A stretch of 64,000 nt of DNA from Malachius bipustulatus (taxonomy: Eukaryota > Arthropoda > Insecta > Coleoptera > Melyridae), in contig OU342631.1 in assembly GCA_910589415.1 (NCBI GenBank), forward strand, positions 15,562,001-15,626,000, read 5' to 3'. Position numbers and translations under genes: made by a program. Position 1 is the stretch's first letter; each line of letters starts with the position of its first letter. Positions 46,558 through 59,500 of this stretch are shown here, in pieces. The notes under the pieces are model-generated. The model saw only the letters and a list, made by a program, of their open reading frames with translations, was not told the DNA's origin and made no database searches.

Positions 46558-49500
46558 TACACACTCTTCTTGTGTAAGGAAAATTTTGAAGGGACCCTCT
46601 GTACTGACAATGTTTTTTGGAAAGCTTGTTTAACAAAAATCCATTGTCTTCCATAGGGGCTTTTTTTCGAGATGACAATTCACAAACTAACAAATTGGCA
46701 AACTTCATAAAATTCTAATAATTTATCACCGCGACAACTATCGTCACGAACTATTTTCCTACTTCAAATCAGTACAGCCAGGGAATGAAATGATTAAAGT
46801 GAAGACATTTCTTCACTGGTACTTTTCGACCTCAAATATCTCTTCTATCCGCTGGTAGAATAATGAATACCAGGTATGACTCAACCTGTATTGAATAATC
46901 AAAAATACACAAAAGTAATAAGTAAGTAGTTTAAGCAGTTTAGCTTAATTGAAGAAGTATTGATAATCAAACTATCTCCTGTGTGACTTGGATGTAAAAA
47001 TCTTCTTTCGACTAAGAACCATGCAGTAAACTGTTAACTTCAGCAAAGTACGTAATGAAAGCTTCAATCAGTTGTAGACACTCATCAGACTGTTGCAAAA
47101 TAGTTTTATAAAAAAAAATTACCTTGAAAGATATAACGACATTATCTTTGAATGTGGGAATGGCGTTTTAAAATTTTATGACGTGGTGGACGTTCAATTA
47201 ACTTATTACGGAAATCTCTACCTAAACTGTAAAGGGAATAGATTATTTTTAGGAGTATGATGGTAAACAACCTACTTTCCATAACAATGAATCAACGAAG
47301 AGATTTACTTGTACAATCCTCATTAAATTATTGGATAAGTAATGAGAATGTTTATGACGCTGTAAAAAGGCTATTATTTTTACTATCCAATCAAGGATTA
47401 TTAATCTCTTTAAAAGCCTGTTCAAACCTGTACTCAATTCTCTTAATTACGGACATTCTAGCTAACAGTCACGGTTTGAATTGAACTTTTTAACTTAGTC
47501 AAAAGGAGTCGACTGTTCATTTTCATCTGCTTTTCAGAAGTTAGTAATAGTCCCTCGACTCGACGAAGTTACTTTCAAATTTCACTCATTTAAAGGTATG
47601 TTTACGGTAAGCTGAGAGATGCTTCAAGATGTTTGCGAGATCCTTATTCAATTATTACGTAAACATTTTGATATTGTGAAGAAAATCAGAGAACGCGAAC
47701 TTATGTGGCATTGACCTAATACACGGGCTGTTCCTAAAACTTTTGCAGAACACTATTCTGGAAGTGATTCAGGAGGTAATTTTTCATTAAAAACATTACT
47801 GCTACCTCGCATGAACGCCACTAGTAAACAATAGTAGGTACAAATGATTGTGGTTCATTATAAAAATGATTATTGATGCATATAGTCATAGCAAAACTAA
47901 TTAGTTGTGTACAGGTATACCTGATGTAACTTGCTATCAAGGATATTATAAAGAAAATAGTTTTTCGTGCCACTTTACAACCCCGAATATCCAAAATTGA
48001 GACGTATTATAGAACCTATTATCTTAGGAAGCGTTTTTTTAATAACCTTGGGAATCAGCCCCTGAAGTCTTGCGCATAAGTTTACGAATGTCTCCCCTTG
48101 ATGTTTCTGGAATATTTGCTAACTACTACTTGAAATGATGAAATTACCTATGTGTGAATACTGCACGGTCATTAGTCATTAGTGCGCTCAGTTGATTAAT
48201 AATAACCAAACAAAGCAGAGCTTTAATTAATTAATGGCCCTCTTCGTAATGCAATTTGCTATTTTGCTTTGAGCTGCGCAATCGATTTATTTTATTGGTC
48301 AATTAAAACATGAATCACGTTAGTAAAATAAAATACAAATGTTATTTACCTGTAAGGTAATAGAAATTTAAAAATATATTCCAGTTAATTCAGCAGAAAT
48401 GTTGACCTCTATTATTTTCCCAAAACCCCTTGTTACACGCAACAAAACCTTTATCGAAGACATGTTTAACCGTGTGACATTTCCCCGGTTAAGTCATGGA
48501 GTATCGCGAGCAGTTTTCGGAAGGAGCTTGGTCACTTTGGGAATAGAAAGAGGATCAATACCGATTTAATCCAATGTAAGTAAAAGTTATCCAAGGAAAG
48601 GCTACTCTATTATATGAGTCCCAGAATTGTACATTTCGCAGTCGGAAAATCCTGTACTGTTTCTATTTGAGACCGGAATTATTCCCGAACAAGCCCACCG
48701 GGGAAGACATTAGACGTAACCATCTAATATTAGATCTGGGCACAGCTTGTTTTGATTTTATTACGAATGGGGGGAATGATAAAGCCCTTGTAGTGAGAGC
48801 TTATTAACGTATTACCACTCGGGATACTGCTGGACACAGCTTTATCCGCTTCCATCTCTATTATGTACGAGATGGGTTAATATCGGAGTCGGATCTTGCG
48901 TTTATTGCCTTCTTTACTTTTTGCACGAAACGTGACGATATAAATATGACGGTGTCTACTTTGCCGTCTCGACATTCTATGGTATATGCGTTTGGAGGAT
49001 ATTTTTTCGAATTTATATGTATTTAGCAACTCTAGTGTCGATTTTTAAACTTCTAATTGGCTATGTTGTCAAAAAAAAATTGTGATACCATCTGACTAGG
49101 AGTTTAAGTACTCTAGAATTGTATTTCCAGTTGTATAGAAAAACGAAATTGTTGTGGGGATAGCAAAAATTGTATGCCCAAATTCGTTGGGTAGTGAGCA
49201 AAATGAATTAAAGGTAGCAATTTTTGAGTAGGTAGTTTATACTAAACTTTGTCACTTTCATTAATTTGTCTCCATTACAAACTACAAACTCAAATCTTGT
49301 AAACTGGATTCTGGAGGTAGGCATTAATTTACTTGTGGTGTCTCAACACGAATGTTTAGTTCACCCTTTTTATCAAGTGCTCTTCGAGAATCAAAAATTT
49401 ACTGACAGTGAATGCCGCTGGAGTTATTATTCTTTGGGGTCCTTTCCTGGATTAAGCTGATCAAATGAATGAGCCAGATGAATGATCCAAAAAACTTGAT

Positions 49501-50859
49501 AAAATATGTATTGCTTAAAATTAGTCAGTCCTTTTATCGATTCCCGGGGTAATTTTTGATAAAATAATTTCATCCCACTAGAAAAGGTAGCATCCACCTC
49601 CAGGTTAAGTCGGAACTATGACATTTTTGTTACTTGAGGCACCCTCTAACTACTTACTACCAATTTTCAAGCAAATCGATGAAGGCTTAAACTTTTCTGA
49701 GGGACTGTACATGGAGTTAGGTACATTTAGTCATAAACACAAGAGCCGGCAACATAGCGACTGCCGATGTATACCTAAAGCTTTAGTGGTTTTATACACG
49801 CATTTCGATCCTACCTAGTAACAAGACACAACGATATTAAATCTTGGAATTACTTTCCTATAATATGTAATATGAGATCTGAAAATATGGATATAACCGA
49901 TGCTGTTTCTGCCTTTTCGGAACTTCTCAATAATTCTCTTTATTTAAGATGAAAAAAATTTATTTCAAAGCAAAATTTTGAGCGTAGTCCAAATTTGTTT
50001 ATTTATTTTGCGGTTAAAAGATATAAAATAACTTTATACTTTGATTAAAAGTAAGAAGAAAGTCTTATAGTTTCACCTGCTATTATCTCATCTATCCTAT
50101 ATGAATAAATCTACATACTAATTAATTAATTCTACTAAAATCTATTAAGAATAATGTAGTCATTCATATTAAAGCTGGGTAAAGAAAAATGGCATAAAAA
50201 AAAATTAAAAAATCCTAGTAGAATGATGAGACTCTAATTTTTGTACAGCCAACTTAGTCATTATACAGAATGATTGAGGATTGAAATGTTGCTATAATAA
50301 TTTACAGCACAATCCAAACTCCAAACGCAATTGCGATGAAATAGTTATTTATTCAATATGGAACAATGCTACAAAATGACCATGGGAGCCTTCTTTGAGT
50401 TCCATATAAATTAGTTATATTTATGGCCCAGAATTACGAATTTATAAACAAAGTGTGCGCAAATATGGTAATACTTGGCGTTATGGACGGTTGTTGAAAC
50501 ACCACAAACCACGAGTTGCTCCCGAGAGCAGCAATAAATTACGGAATATTCGCTGCAAACCAAACCGCTATGCCTTTGCTTTGCACTCTGGCACTTTGGT
50601 CTTTATAATATCGTATTATTAGATCTCTTCAACGAATTTTAACCCCAACCCCTGTAAGCGAGATATTAAAATGAAAGAGTTGAGAAGCAATCCAGAAAAT
50701 TTTTGTTGATTCGCTTATATCGTGAAAGAAGAATTCAAATAAACAATAATTAATTCATCGTCAAATTAACCTCTGTTGGGTATTTGTCAATTATAGACGA
50801 TTAAAGACTAGAAATATTACTTACCATCACAACTACGAGGTTAGTTCAGACAATACTCG
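46558..50859. other. Unassigned AT-rich DNA
   Basis: Over 4 kb without a supported gene, RNA or repeat boundary. Small ORFs (for example 47257-47484 and 49618-49818) have no motif. Confidence 0.4.
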
Positions 50860-52100
50860 TACGCAGACTGACATCATGAAAAAATGTACTTTATTTAGAA
50901 GTCACATGTCTGGGTCCCTTTCAAAGTACTCTCCAATCCCCCTCCTAAGGGCACACGCTTATCCCAACGGTGATTCCAGTTGTAGAAACACTCCTGGTAC
51001 GCTTTAGCTTTTTTTTTAGTACCCTTTAGCTCCTTCGTCGCATTCACCTATGTCTCAGGAATCGTCTCAAATGTTCTTCCCTTCAAGGGTATTTAAAGTT
51101 TGGGGAACAAGAAAAAGCCACAAGAAGCAAAGTTACGTGAGTTAGGGTGGGGGGAAGAACAGTGATCGAGTGTTTTTAACAAAAACTCACAAGATCAGAA
51201 GCATGAATGCGCTGGAGCGTTGTCTGCGACGGATGACGTCTCTCAGACGTTTCAGAACTTCAATATGTGGTAAGTCTGGTTCACTGTGGAGTCTTGGAGG
51301 AGTTTCCCCTGGTGAACAACACCCTTCAGCATAAAAAAGTCTACATAACCTTGACATTGAATTGAATCTGGTGAGCTTTTTGGGTCTGGGGGACGTTTCA
51401 CCCACCCACTTGGACGATTGGGCCTTCATTTCAATATCAGTATCGTAAACCCGATAATTATCCTTGAGAAGAAGTTTTCGTCTTCGTCTGAACGATCAAG
51501 CGAAGTTCCTAACAAACCTGGACGCGATTGATATTTTTTTGGTGATCCGTCAACTGGTAAGGTACAAATTTCCAGGTGCATCTTCAATTTTTTGGTCAAA
51601 ATTTTGTCACAATACCAACTGATATCTCACACTCCTCAACGAGCTCGATGGTCAGACGTCGATTTGACTTTCATAAGGTGCTGATTTTATACACGGGTGG
51701 TCGTAAATTGAGGTAGAAGAACTGACGCTCATCGTTTTCAAACGACTGTCGACCACCATTAACACATTCAATGCCGTAAGCTTCATAGAATCATCCCTGT
51801 AATAAATTTCACACCATCGAGGTGCATCTTCAATTTTTTGGTCAAAAGTGTATCACAAGATCTAACTGATACCTCTCTTCAACAAGCTTCTTGATGATCA
51901 GACGTCGACTTTCCCTTCATAAGGTGTTGAATTTATCGACGTGGGGTCGTAAATTGAGGTATGTTCATGTTACTTGAAAGATGCTGCACGCTTCATAGAA
52001 ATATCACCATAAAGCTCGTTGAGTAAAGTAAATGTTTCAGTCTCTGAATTTTCAAAGTTCAACACAAAATTGTGCAGCTCCCTAAGCTAAGTTGCTCGTT
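50860..52100 (-). pseudogene. mariner transposase relic
   Basis: Reading the minus strand from about 52070 down, fragments of a mariner transposase appear in the right order. First come LLNELYGDISMK-like and CDKILTKKLKMHLE pieces (N-terminal DNA-binding part). LLGTSLDRSDEDENF follows, then KAQSSKWVGETSPRPKK (51429-51379, the usual QSSxW...PRPKK block after the first catalytic Asp). Next are VLKRLRDVIRRRQ, and finally FLFPKLKIPLKGR-like sequence near 51100 (C-terminal). Several frameshifts and stops separate them. A segment of about 250 bp in the N-terminal part occurs twice in tandem (51540-51740 and 51800-51965). It is dead. Terminal inverted repeats were not identified. Confidence 0.8.
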
Positions 52101-53184
52101 CAGGTAAAGTCATATCACTCATTTTGAAATACGAATTCGACAAACGAAAAATTCACACTTCACTAAAAATCGTCTATAGTTATTCAGCAAATGAAGATAT
52201 CTGCAATGAGAATCATCTGACAGGGAGAGCGATTTTGCAACCAAGAGCAATATCGCGCCCATCTTGCCTCTTTAGTAGAGGAACTTTAGTAGATTTAAAA
52301 AAAGGAAAACATGATTAAACCCACTTCTTAAAACTTACTTACCGACAGTGAGGACACGTCGTGCTTATACCTAGTAGGAAATCAATTGAGCCTCTTAAAA
52401 TAAGTACCAGGTAAGACCAGGTGACTTATATCTTATCTGCAGTTACATTTGAGCAAATGAAAGATTTAAAAAGCAATAAAAACCTTTTAGCGCCCTGGCA
52501 ATCGAATAGCAGTTACTTTTCAAAAAAAAGTTCAAAATTGCAATTTACCGTCTGCTTAGGTAATAAAATTTTCAACACGCTTGATCCTGATATTCTTTAG
52601 CAGTAATTCAATAAGTCTTAATAGAGACATGAAATATAGCTTTACGGGATATGCGCTCGTAAAGAGTGGCTCTGTACCATAAATCTCAAAACATACACGC
52701 TGCCTTCAATAGGTAAGCAATTCTCTTTTGCGGTGCAGTATAAACTCGATTACGTCGTACGTTGCGGGTTGCGGATATTAAAAAATATTGCATATTTTTA
52801 TTCAGGTCGTCAATCTTAAATCATCACTACGAGTACAAAAGGTCGAGCATGAAGCTGAAGCGCAAATCCGTTCATATCAAGCAGGCATGAATAAAAAAAA
52901 ATTAAGGGGAGGCGACTATGATTTTTTTACAATTATCATGTTATGTCATTTAAAATCCATACCTAGATTAGATGTCGAGGACGATGCGTCATGAAGATCA
53001 ACACATTCACTTTTTTTAGGAAAATGTCATTCATGATTCATTACGGTACAATGTCGTCTGCCACCTTCTTTCCCGTTGACGAAAACAATGAGGAAATGTT
53101 AGTAAATAAGTGAATTGTTTTTGAGGAATGCTCTAAAAATGTGCATCAAATTAAATAATTATATTGTTCAAAATGGTTACTCAA
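52101..53184. other. Unassigned DNA
   Basis: No gene recognised between the mariner and LINE relics. Confidence 0.4.
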
Positions 53185-54222
53185 TGGTGATCTAAACCAT
53201 TGATACCATAAAACCTCCAGCAATCTACGTGGAAGATTTTCACAGCCACCACGAACAATGGAAATACATAGATTGTGACGAAAATGGTATCGCACTGGTA
53301 AAATTGGCCGAAGAAGAAAGCCTCCACCTTATCGATGATGTTAAAAATTGATTTACATTTAAATCAGCAGCATGGAGAAGTGAATACAACTCTCACACCA
53401 AATCTCTGGTTCACTTCAACTGGTAACAAAAACCAACCGCTGCCAGTAAGACGAAAACTTCTGGGCGGCTTCCCCCACAACCCCCGTCCAGTCATGATAG
53501 AAGCGGGAACTGCTTAAGCAACTGCTCTCGAGATGTGCATAAATGTCTAAGATGGATCCCACCAACTAGCACTAACTATAATAGACTTAAAAAGTGCATA
53601 CTCAGATGATATTGTAGAGAATACATTTCTGGCTGGACACAGAACAGCGAGGAGCTCCACCAAAGTTTCCTTGATTCTGAAGACCAAGAAATCGCAGATG
53701 AACTTCTGCATAGCCTTGTTCCTTCAAGACAACAAAAATGATCGGTTACAGTGGAAAAGAACTTCCAGACCTCAACCGTCATGCTCGGAATTTGCTCTGG
53801 AAACTAGGCTGCCCAAAGACAAAAGTCAGGTATCCCTCCTAATACAATAGCATCTCACCTAGTTACAGCTTCCAGTGCTTCAAGAGACAAAGTCATACGA
53901 CTGAAACAAGCACCCAATAAGAGATAGAAGCACTTCAAGCACTTGCAGAAACAGAAAGAGCCTCAAAGATGTCAAATCAAGAAAAGCACCGGGATTTGAT
54001 AACATCAGCCCCGATTTCCTGATACACTGCGGAAAATAAGCAAGACGTTGGCTAGCAATTCCTCACTGTCATAATACAGACTGGAAACGTGTCCAAAGAA
54101 TTAAAACAGTTTGAAGTTACAACCATTCTCAAACCAGTAAAACCAACAAACTCACCTAAGAGCTACAGGCTCTTAGCATTGTTATAGTTATACCTATGTT
54201 AGATACAAACTTCTAGCGCTAA
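53185..54222 (+). pseudogene. Jockey-group LINE ORF2 relic (endonuclease and start of RT)
   Basis: Plus-strand translation in shifting frames gives YVEDFHSHHEQW...DENGIALV near 53220 (the GDFN(A/S)HH block of the apurinic-type endonuclease, with GDFN degraded). It then gives FTFKSAAWR, CLRWIPPTSTNYNR, SGWTQNSEELHQSFLDSEDQ and, near 53980, KAPGFDNISPDFLIHCGK, followed by VTTILKP and SYRLLALL. The last blocks are RT blocks 0-1. The order and phrasing match Jockey-type ORF2 in arthropods. Numerous stops and frameshifts, and the loss of everything after RT block 1, make it an old relic. It is a different family from the intact LINE at 32.9 kb. Confidence 0.8.
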
Positions 54223-55771
54223 ATAAAAAAAAAATAGGTAACTGAAAAATTTTCTTGAAAACATAGTAAGTAACGGTGGTACAACCTATCAAGCGTTTTC
54301 AACTGTAAACAAAAATATGAAAAACAAAGGTAGTCTAGTAAAAACTAATCATCTGTGCATTTCAATCAAGAACAATAATAAATGCAACTCATTCAATGTA
54401 TTATTTTAAAGAAAGAATTCAATTGAAATTCAATTAAATTCCATTCATAAAAAAAAGGAAATGCCATCAAATATTTAATCTGATTTAAGGAGGCATTTAA
54501 GAAATTGTCAACTATAAACTTTACAGAAATTAACTAAGCAAACGACAACTTAGTGAAATGTTATGTTGAGATTAAGTGGAGTACTGGCCGACGCCAGATT
54601 ACCCTACTCTGTAAAAACTTTCGTATTATGGTAGTTCTGAGCAATTCTGGAAAGATCGAGCGATAAAATAAAGCCGGGAGCAAAGACTGAACCATTACGC
54701 AAGCAATAAAATGTTAAATAAGTAATTAAATCTCAACAAGAAATACTTGAAGTTTTCGACGACTTCTGCGAAACAGTGTTAATGCACAATCACAGCTGGG
54801 ACATATTTTAACGGTGAATTATTGCAGATTTTGACATTTAATTGTTTTATTGCGGAAGTACTGCTCTCAGAAATTAATTTAATTATAGATCTCCTTGTTA
54901 AAATGAATTCCTTTTCCTCTTTTCTCCTCCTCCTCCGAGGATTCAATTTATAGAACAAAGTTGCCACTAATTGGAAGTGTCTGAGAAGTGCCTCTAACTA
55001 TATGTACATATTTTCAATTTCCCAGTCATGAACGGGAGGAATCCTGCAAAAAGATCCTTAGATTTATAGGATGAGGTTTTTCATTTTTTTCAAGGCACCC
55101 ATTGCCCTGACAGTCGGCTTTCAGCGTTGCGAAATTTAATGCATATTTTATTGTGACTCGGTTTGGTAATGGCAAATTGAAGACTCTCATGGAAAATCGT
55201 GAATTTATAGATCAGAAATCGGAACATAATCCGCCAGTGTTGATTTCCGCTGAAGCCATACATCATTCGGCATATGCAAATTCTGCTTTTCTGAACTCAT
55301 TTATCATTCAAGTCGTTATTATATTCAAACTAGAACTGGCAACTCCTGGATAGAAAATATTTCCCGTTTATTTATTGCGCTTTCCATTTAATCATGCAAT
55401 CTATAAATAAAATAACGCATTCATGACGTTATCGTGCGTCATAAACGCACAAATTAATTCCTATGGCATTGCTAATTATTAATAACGTGCCGAAGCTGGG
55501 GGGAAGTTTCCTAATTGCAAGAGTCGTTGTTGCTATTATAAGTCTCAGACATTCAAGGATAGAATCGGGTCAGATATTGGATCGAAGACGAGCACAGAAT
55601 AATTATTATTCATTTGCGTTGCATTGTTTTTTTAAATAATCATTTTTGCAACTAATATGAACTCGGCAGCTAATATGAACATGACCAGGTGATACTTAGA
55701 GAACTTGATAAGCTGACCAAACTTACATTATAACAAGGTCTCTTCCGAGACCTTGGCCTGTCGGCGGTGTC
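54223..55771. other. Unassigned AT-rich DNA
   Basis: No gene or element recognised. Confidence 0.4.
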
Positions 55772-55809
55772 GGGCCTTCGGCCCTACATCCTCCGGGTCT
55801 TCAGCCCGG
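55772..55809. other. Two adjacent GC-rich stem-loops
   Basis: GGGCCTTCGGCCC (55772-55784, UUCG-type loop) and CCGGGTCTTCAGCCCGG (55793-55809) lie 8 bp apart in otherwise AT-rich DNA. A partial GCCGTCAAAGTT motif after them recurs near 55916. They may be the hairpin end of an undefined repeat. No poly-T follows directly. Confidence 0.5.
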
Positions 55810-55959
55810 ATTTTCAGTAGATACGCCGTCAAAGTTAAAAATTGTCATCATTTATCTTTTTTTTGTTGCTCACATTTTTTCTTTATCACTTCGGCCCTTG
55901 AAGCAGTAGATTCCCCGTCAAAGTTTAACCTATCACATCATTTTGTGTTATTTTTGGTC

Positions 55960-56527
55960 ATTATATACATCCGCGGCTCCTACAGTTTCACTATGGCACC
56001 TATATAGGGGTGGAGAACATACCTATTGTAAAACCAGGAAGGTATTTATTTGCTTTGCAAATGAAAGGGAAGGCCACAAAACGGCTTTAAAAACCAATTT
56101 TGAGAGTGCAAAGAAAGTACGGTCCTGACGCAAGCGTGGAGTAAATAGCACTAGTCTCGATGTAATTAAGGATGTATCCACTTACGACACAATGCGAGCG
56201 CTTCCAAACGTATACAGTCCCGTATTCGCATCATATCCGCTTTTTCATATCGTGAAAAGACCACAGGGATTGATGTTACGATTTTTTGAATATACATAAA
56301 TGCAAAATTCAAAATAAAAATCGTGCCACTGTTATTCTCGAAGATTTTCCTTGCCCTGAAAGTGAAAAAAAAATAGAAATTCGACCGTAGTGCCAAAGAG
56401 GTCTTATTTGTGACCTTAATCTTAGTTTGCAATGGCTGTTGTTAGTTTTTTACCCACCCAGCACCCCTATTTCGCTCCTCGGTCCCGAAAAAATTGATGA
56501 AACTTAGGAGCCGCGGATGTATATAAT
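55960..56527. mobile_element. 568-bp MITE-like element with CCGCGGCTCCTA ends
   Basis: Terminal inverted repeats ATTATATACATCCGCGGCTC at the left and its complement at the right continue as CTA(C)AGTTTCA in both arms (about 30 bp). CACC(C)CTAT-like sequence pairs further in. The ends lie in TATA-rich sequence, so a TA or longer duplication cannot be separated from the repeat itself. The interior is non-coding. Superfamily not assigned. Confidence 0.7.
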
Positions 56528-59500
56528 TACCTTATTTTTTTCTATATCGCTCCTGGAAGACCAATAAGGGAACCTCTTTTTCGCTAGATTCGCGTAAAAC
56601 TTATAGTCACGCGTTAATTTGAGAGTTCAAGTTAATCGTGAAACAGAGTAACAGGTCTTGAGAAGCGCGGAATTTTTTGTACAGCTATCAAATGTTATCT
56701 GACAGCTGTCAAATATGTCAATGCGGTCTGTGGAATCAAAAAAATGCCGATTTAGATTTTTGATTTTTCGATAAAAGTGCTAACATATGCGAGATGAATT
56801 GAAGCCAACACTTTAAATTATATGTTGAAGAAAAAACACTTGAAAGAAATTTCACGATGTAGAAAATATACAAATAAAAGATACAAATAGGGAACGCGGA
56901 AATAACGTCAGAAAAGTCTCAATGACCTGCCGAGTTTTTTTTTTTTTGATTAGGTCAGTTTTGCCAACGTTTAAGGTAAATAACTATATCTACCTTTTTT
57001 GTAGGTAATGGACGTCTCTATCACATTGTTTTGTTATTTTTTCGATCGGTCAAAAAAAGTTGAAAAAAAATTCGAAATTATGCGTAAAATGATATGTGCA
57101 TGCCAAATTTTTTTTTACCGCTCACATAATTTTTTTTTCGAAAAACGATCTCTACAAAGTTTATACGCCTATGCTTTCCCTAAGTAAATGTGCAAACAGA
57201 ATCTCTCTGCGATGTACCATTACTGAGAAAAAATCGTTACCAAACCCTGGGACGTTGCAATAAAAAGTAAGCTCCTGAATGGGGGCCTTAAAATTCTCGA
57301 ATCCCCCTCATTTTCAATAGGCATCGTGAGACCGTGCGCCTCTTCAACCGAGAGTCAAAAATGGCGCCTCTAGAGTGTTCCTTACAAAACGCACAGACAT
57401 TTTTGGCGTGGTAGTCCGCGTATAGGTACTTCGTAGAAACTTTGTTTCACCGGTATCGAAAGTAAAAATAATATCGGCTATAGTAAATTTGGCTGGGTTA
57501 AATTTTCTACCAATCAGATGTCAGAATTTTAAATTAAAGCCAGACAATAATTGTAAAAATATTCCCTAAAATTACCGCTGATAGAAAATTCCAATGGTTC
57601 GCCCTGCTGCGTGCAATAAAAGTGAATAAACATCAAATTTTAATGCTTGAAAAAGTTAAAATGAAATTTGTTTACATTAAAATTAAAAAGGCTCAAAAAA
57701 ATTATTTCTCATGTTTTGATAAAAAAAATAGTTTTACATCCCAAGAACCACCCTGTAGTTTTGAAAGTCTCACTAGTTTTATTGATATTTCCCGGAGTTT
57801 TAAATTTTTCGCTCCATTTTCGCCTACCTAATCCAGTTTCGTGACTTTTTATTCTTCCAGCAACTTACAAGGAACAGGTATAATAAACAGTATTACGGCG
57901 GAGTATAAAAAAATTACACTTGGAATTAGAAATTCGGTATAAAAGGCCAGACTGCTTAATGCGAACCTATTAAGCGAGTTTCTTTAAATCTACTGCAGCA
58001 TTTACTTGGCCATTATGGCACTTGAGCCCGGTCGCATCAAAAGCTTCATTTCCTGTGTGTAAACAGCGCAAATATCTTCCATGGAAGCCTGTTTGGAAAG
58101 CCATAATGTCCTCAGAGTCTAAGCAGCAAGGTCCACGCAGGGTAGCTGCCCTTATCTTTATTGTAATGCGTCGACTGAAAAGTGGCTGCCTCACCGAATA
58201 TGGAAATTCAGTTCGAGAGATACGCCAGACATTACGCCCCGGTGTTCATGTATTCATTGCTTTGCAGCTGGGCTCCGCTTTCGCCATTGTGCCCACAACT
58301 GAGAAAGGAATTGCTTCGTCTGTATCTATCAGTATGAAAAGGAACGTCGTTTTTACATCTGTTCCTCTGGTTACACTAAGCTATCTTAAGAGTTTTTCCT
58401 TTACAAAATTTCCATCGTATCATATTTTCATGTTATGTCTTCGATTTCATAACAGCGATCGTTTAGATGAATTTAGTTCGCAATTTCTGGAACAAATGAG
58501 CTTATAATTATTTAACAATTAGAATCAACAGCTTTAGTTTCTAATTTTCATTTTGACCGAGTTCGCTGTTTTCCAGGAAAGACGTGAAGAGTAATTAAGT
58601 CGTTAGGGCTGCCTGAGCAGACTTCTGAGGAACCTATTGGGAAACTGAACAGGCAATTGTTAGGTAATTCGTATTCCTGGCGACTAGATCCCTTTCGATT
58701 GATCACGGTCAGCTCTGTCGTCTTGCGAAAGGGAATGAAAAGTGCTTTGTTAGGTTAGACGAGCAAAAAGCATCCTTCAAACTAACTAAATACAGCTCTA
58801 CTTCAAGTTACTACCCGTGTCAGAGGAATAACAGTGAGCTGAATTGTGATTCTCTCTTTCAAATTGACTTTGTCATAGCTGCCGTGTAAATTTAACAATT
58901 TCGTCGTGAATTGTTCTCGTAGAATAATACAATATTCTGTTTGTACTGGGTGTAACTGTTAGAAGTTCCTTTATTAAGAAAGTTAAAGCTATCGCTGAAG
59001 TTGACAATAATTTACTTACTTTTCTCCTCTGTTCAATGCATTCTTAGCTGCATAGTTTTAGTTTCTTATTAGAGTGGTATCACTGGTATCTTTAGTCTTT
59101 CTGGCACGCAACTTTATCAATCAATATCCTGTTAATGTGGTTATATTCAAGTGAGAACTTTATGCTCTTATTCATCATTTTCTCTTTTATGATTCTGTAT
59201 TATACGAGTAAAGTAGGTCCATTTGAAGAATGTGTGTGTGGGATGATGCTACGCTACACTGTAGTATAATAATATTATGAAATGGAGTTCATAGAGGGGG
59301 TATTAGACAAGACGGTCTTGAGCTTGACTGCGAAGGTCGTGAAGGAGGGAACGACTAGGCCATAGAAGGGGACATTACGGTTTGGCGGTGCATTCTCATC
59401 GGTAGGCAATAATCCGATGATGAGAAGTAATGCCCGATCCGGGCTCCAGATCGATGTCTGGGGCGATGAGGCATGAAGAGGGCCGCACAGGTTGCTCATT

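Noticed and set aside
58022..58507. 161-codon ORF
   Set aside because: No domain recognised. Kept only as a low-interest finding.
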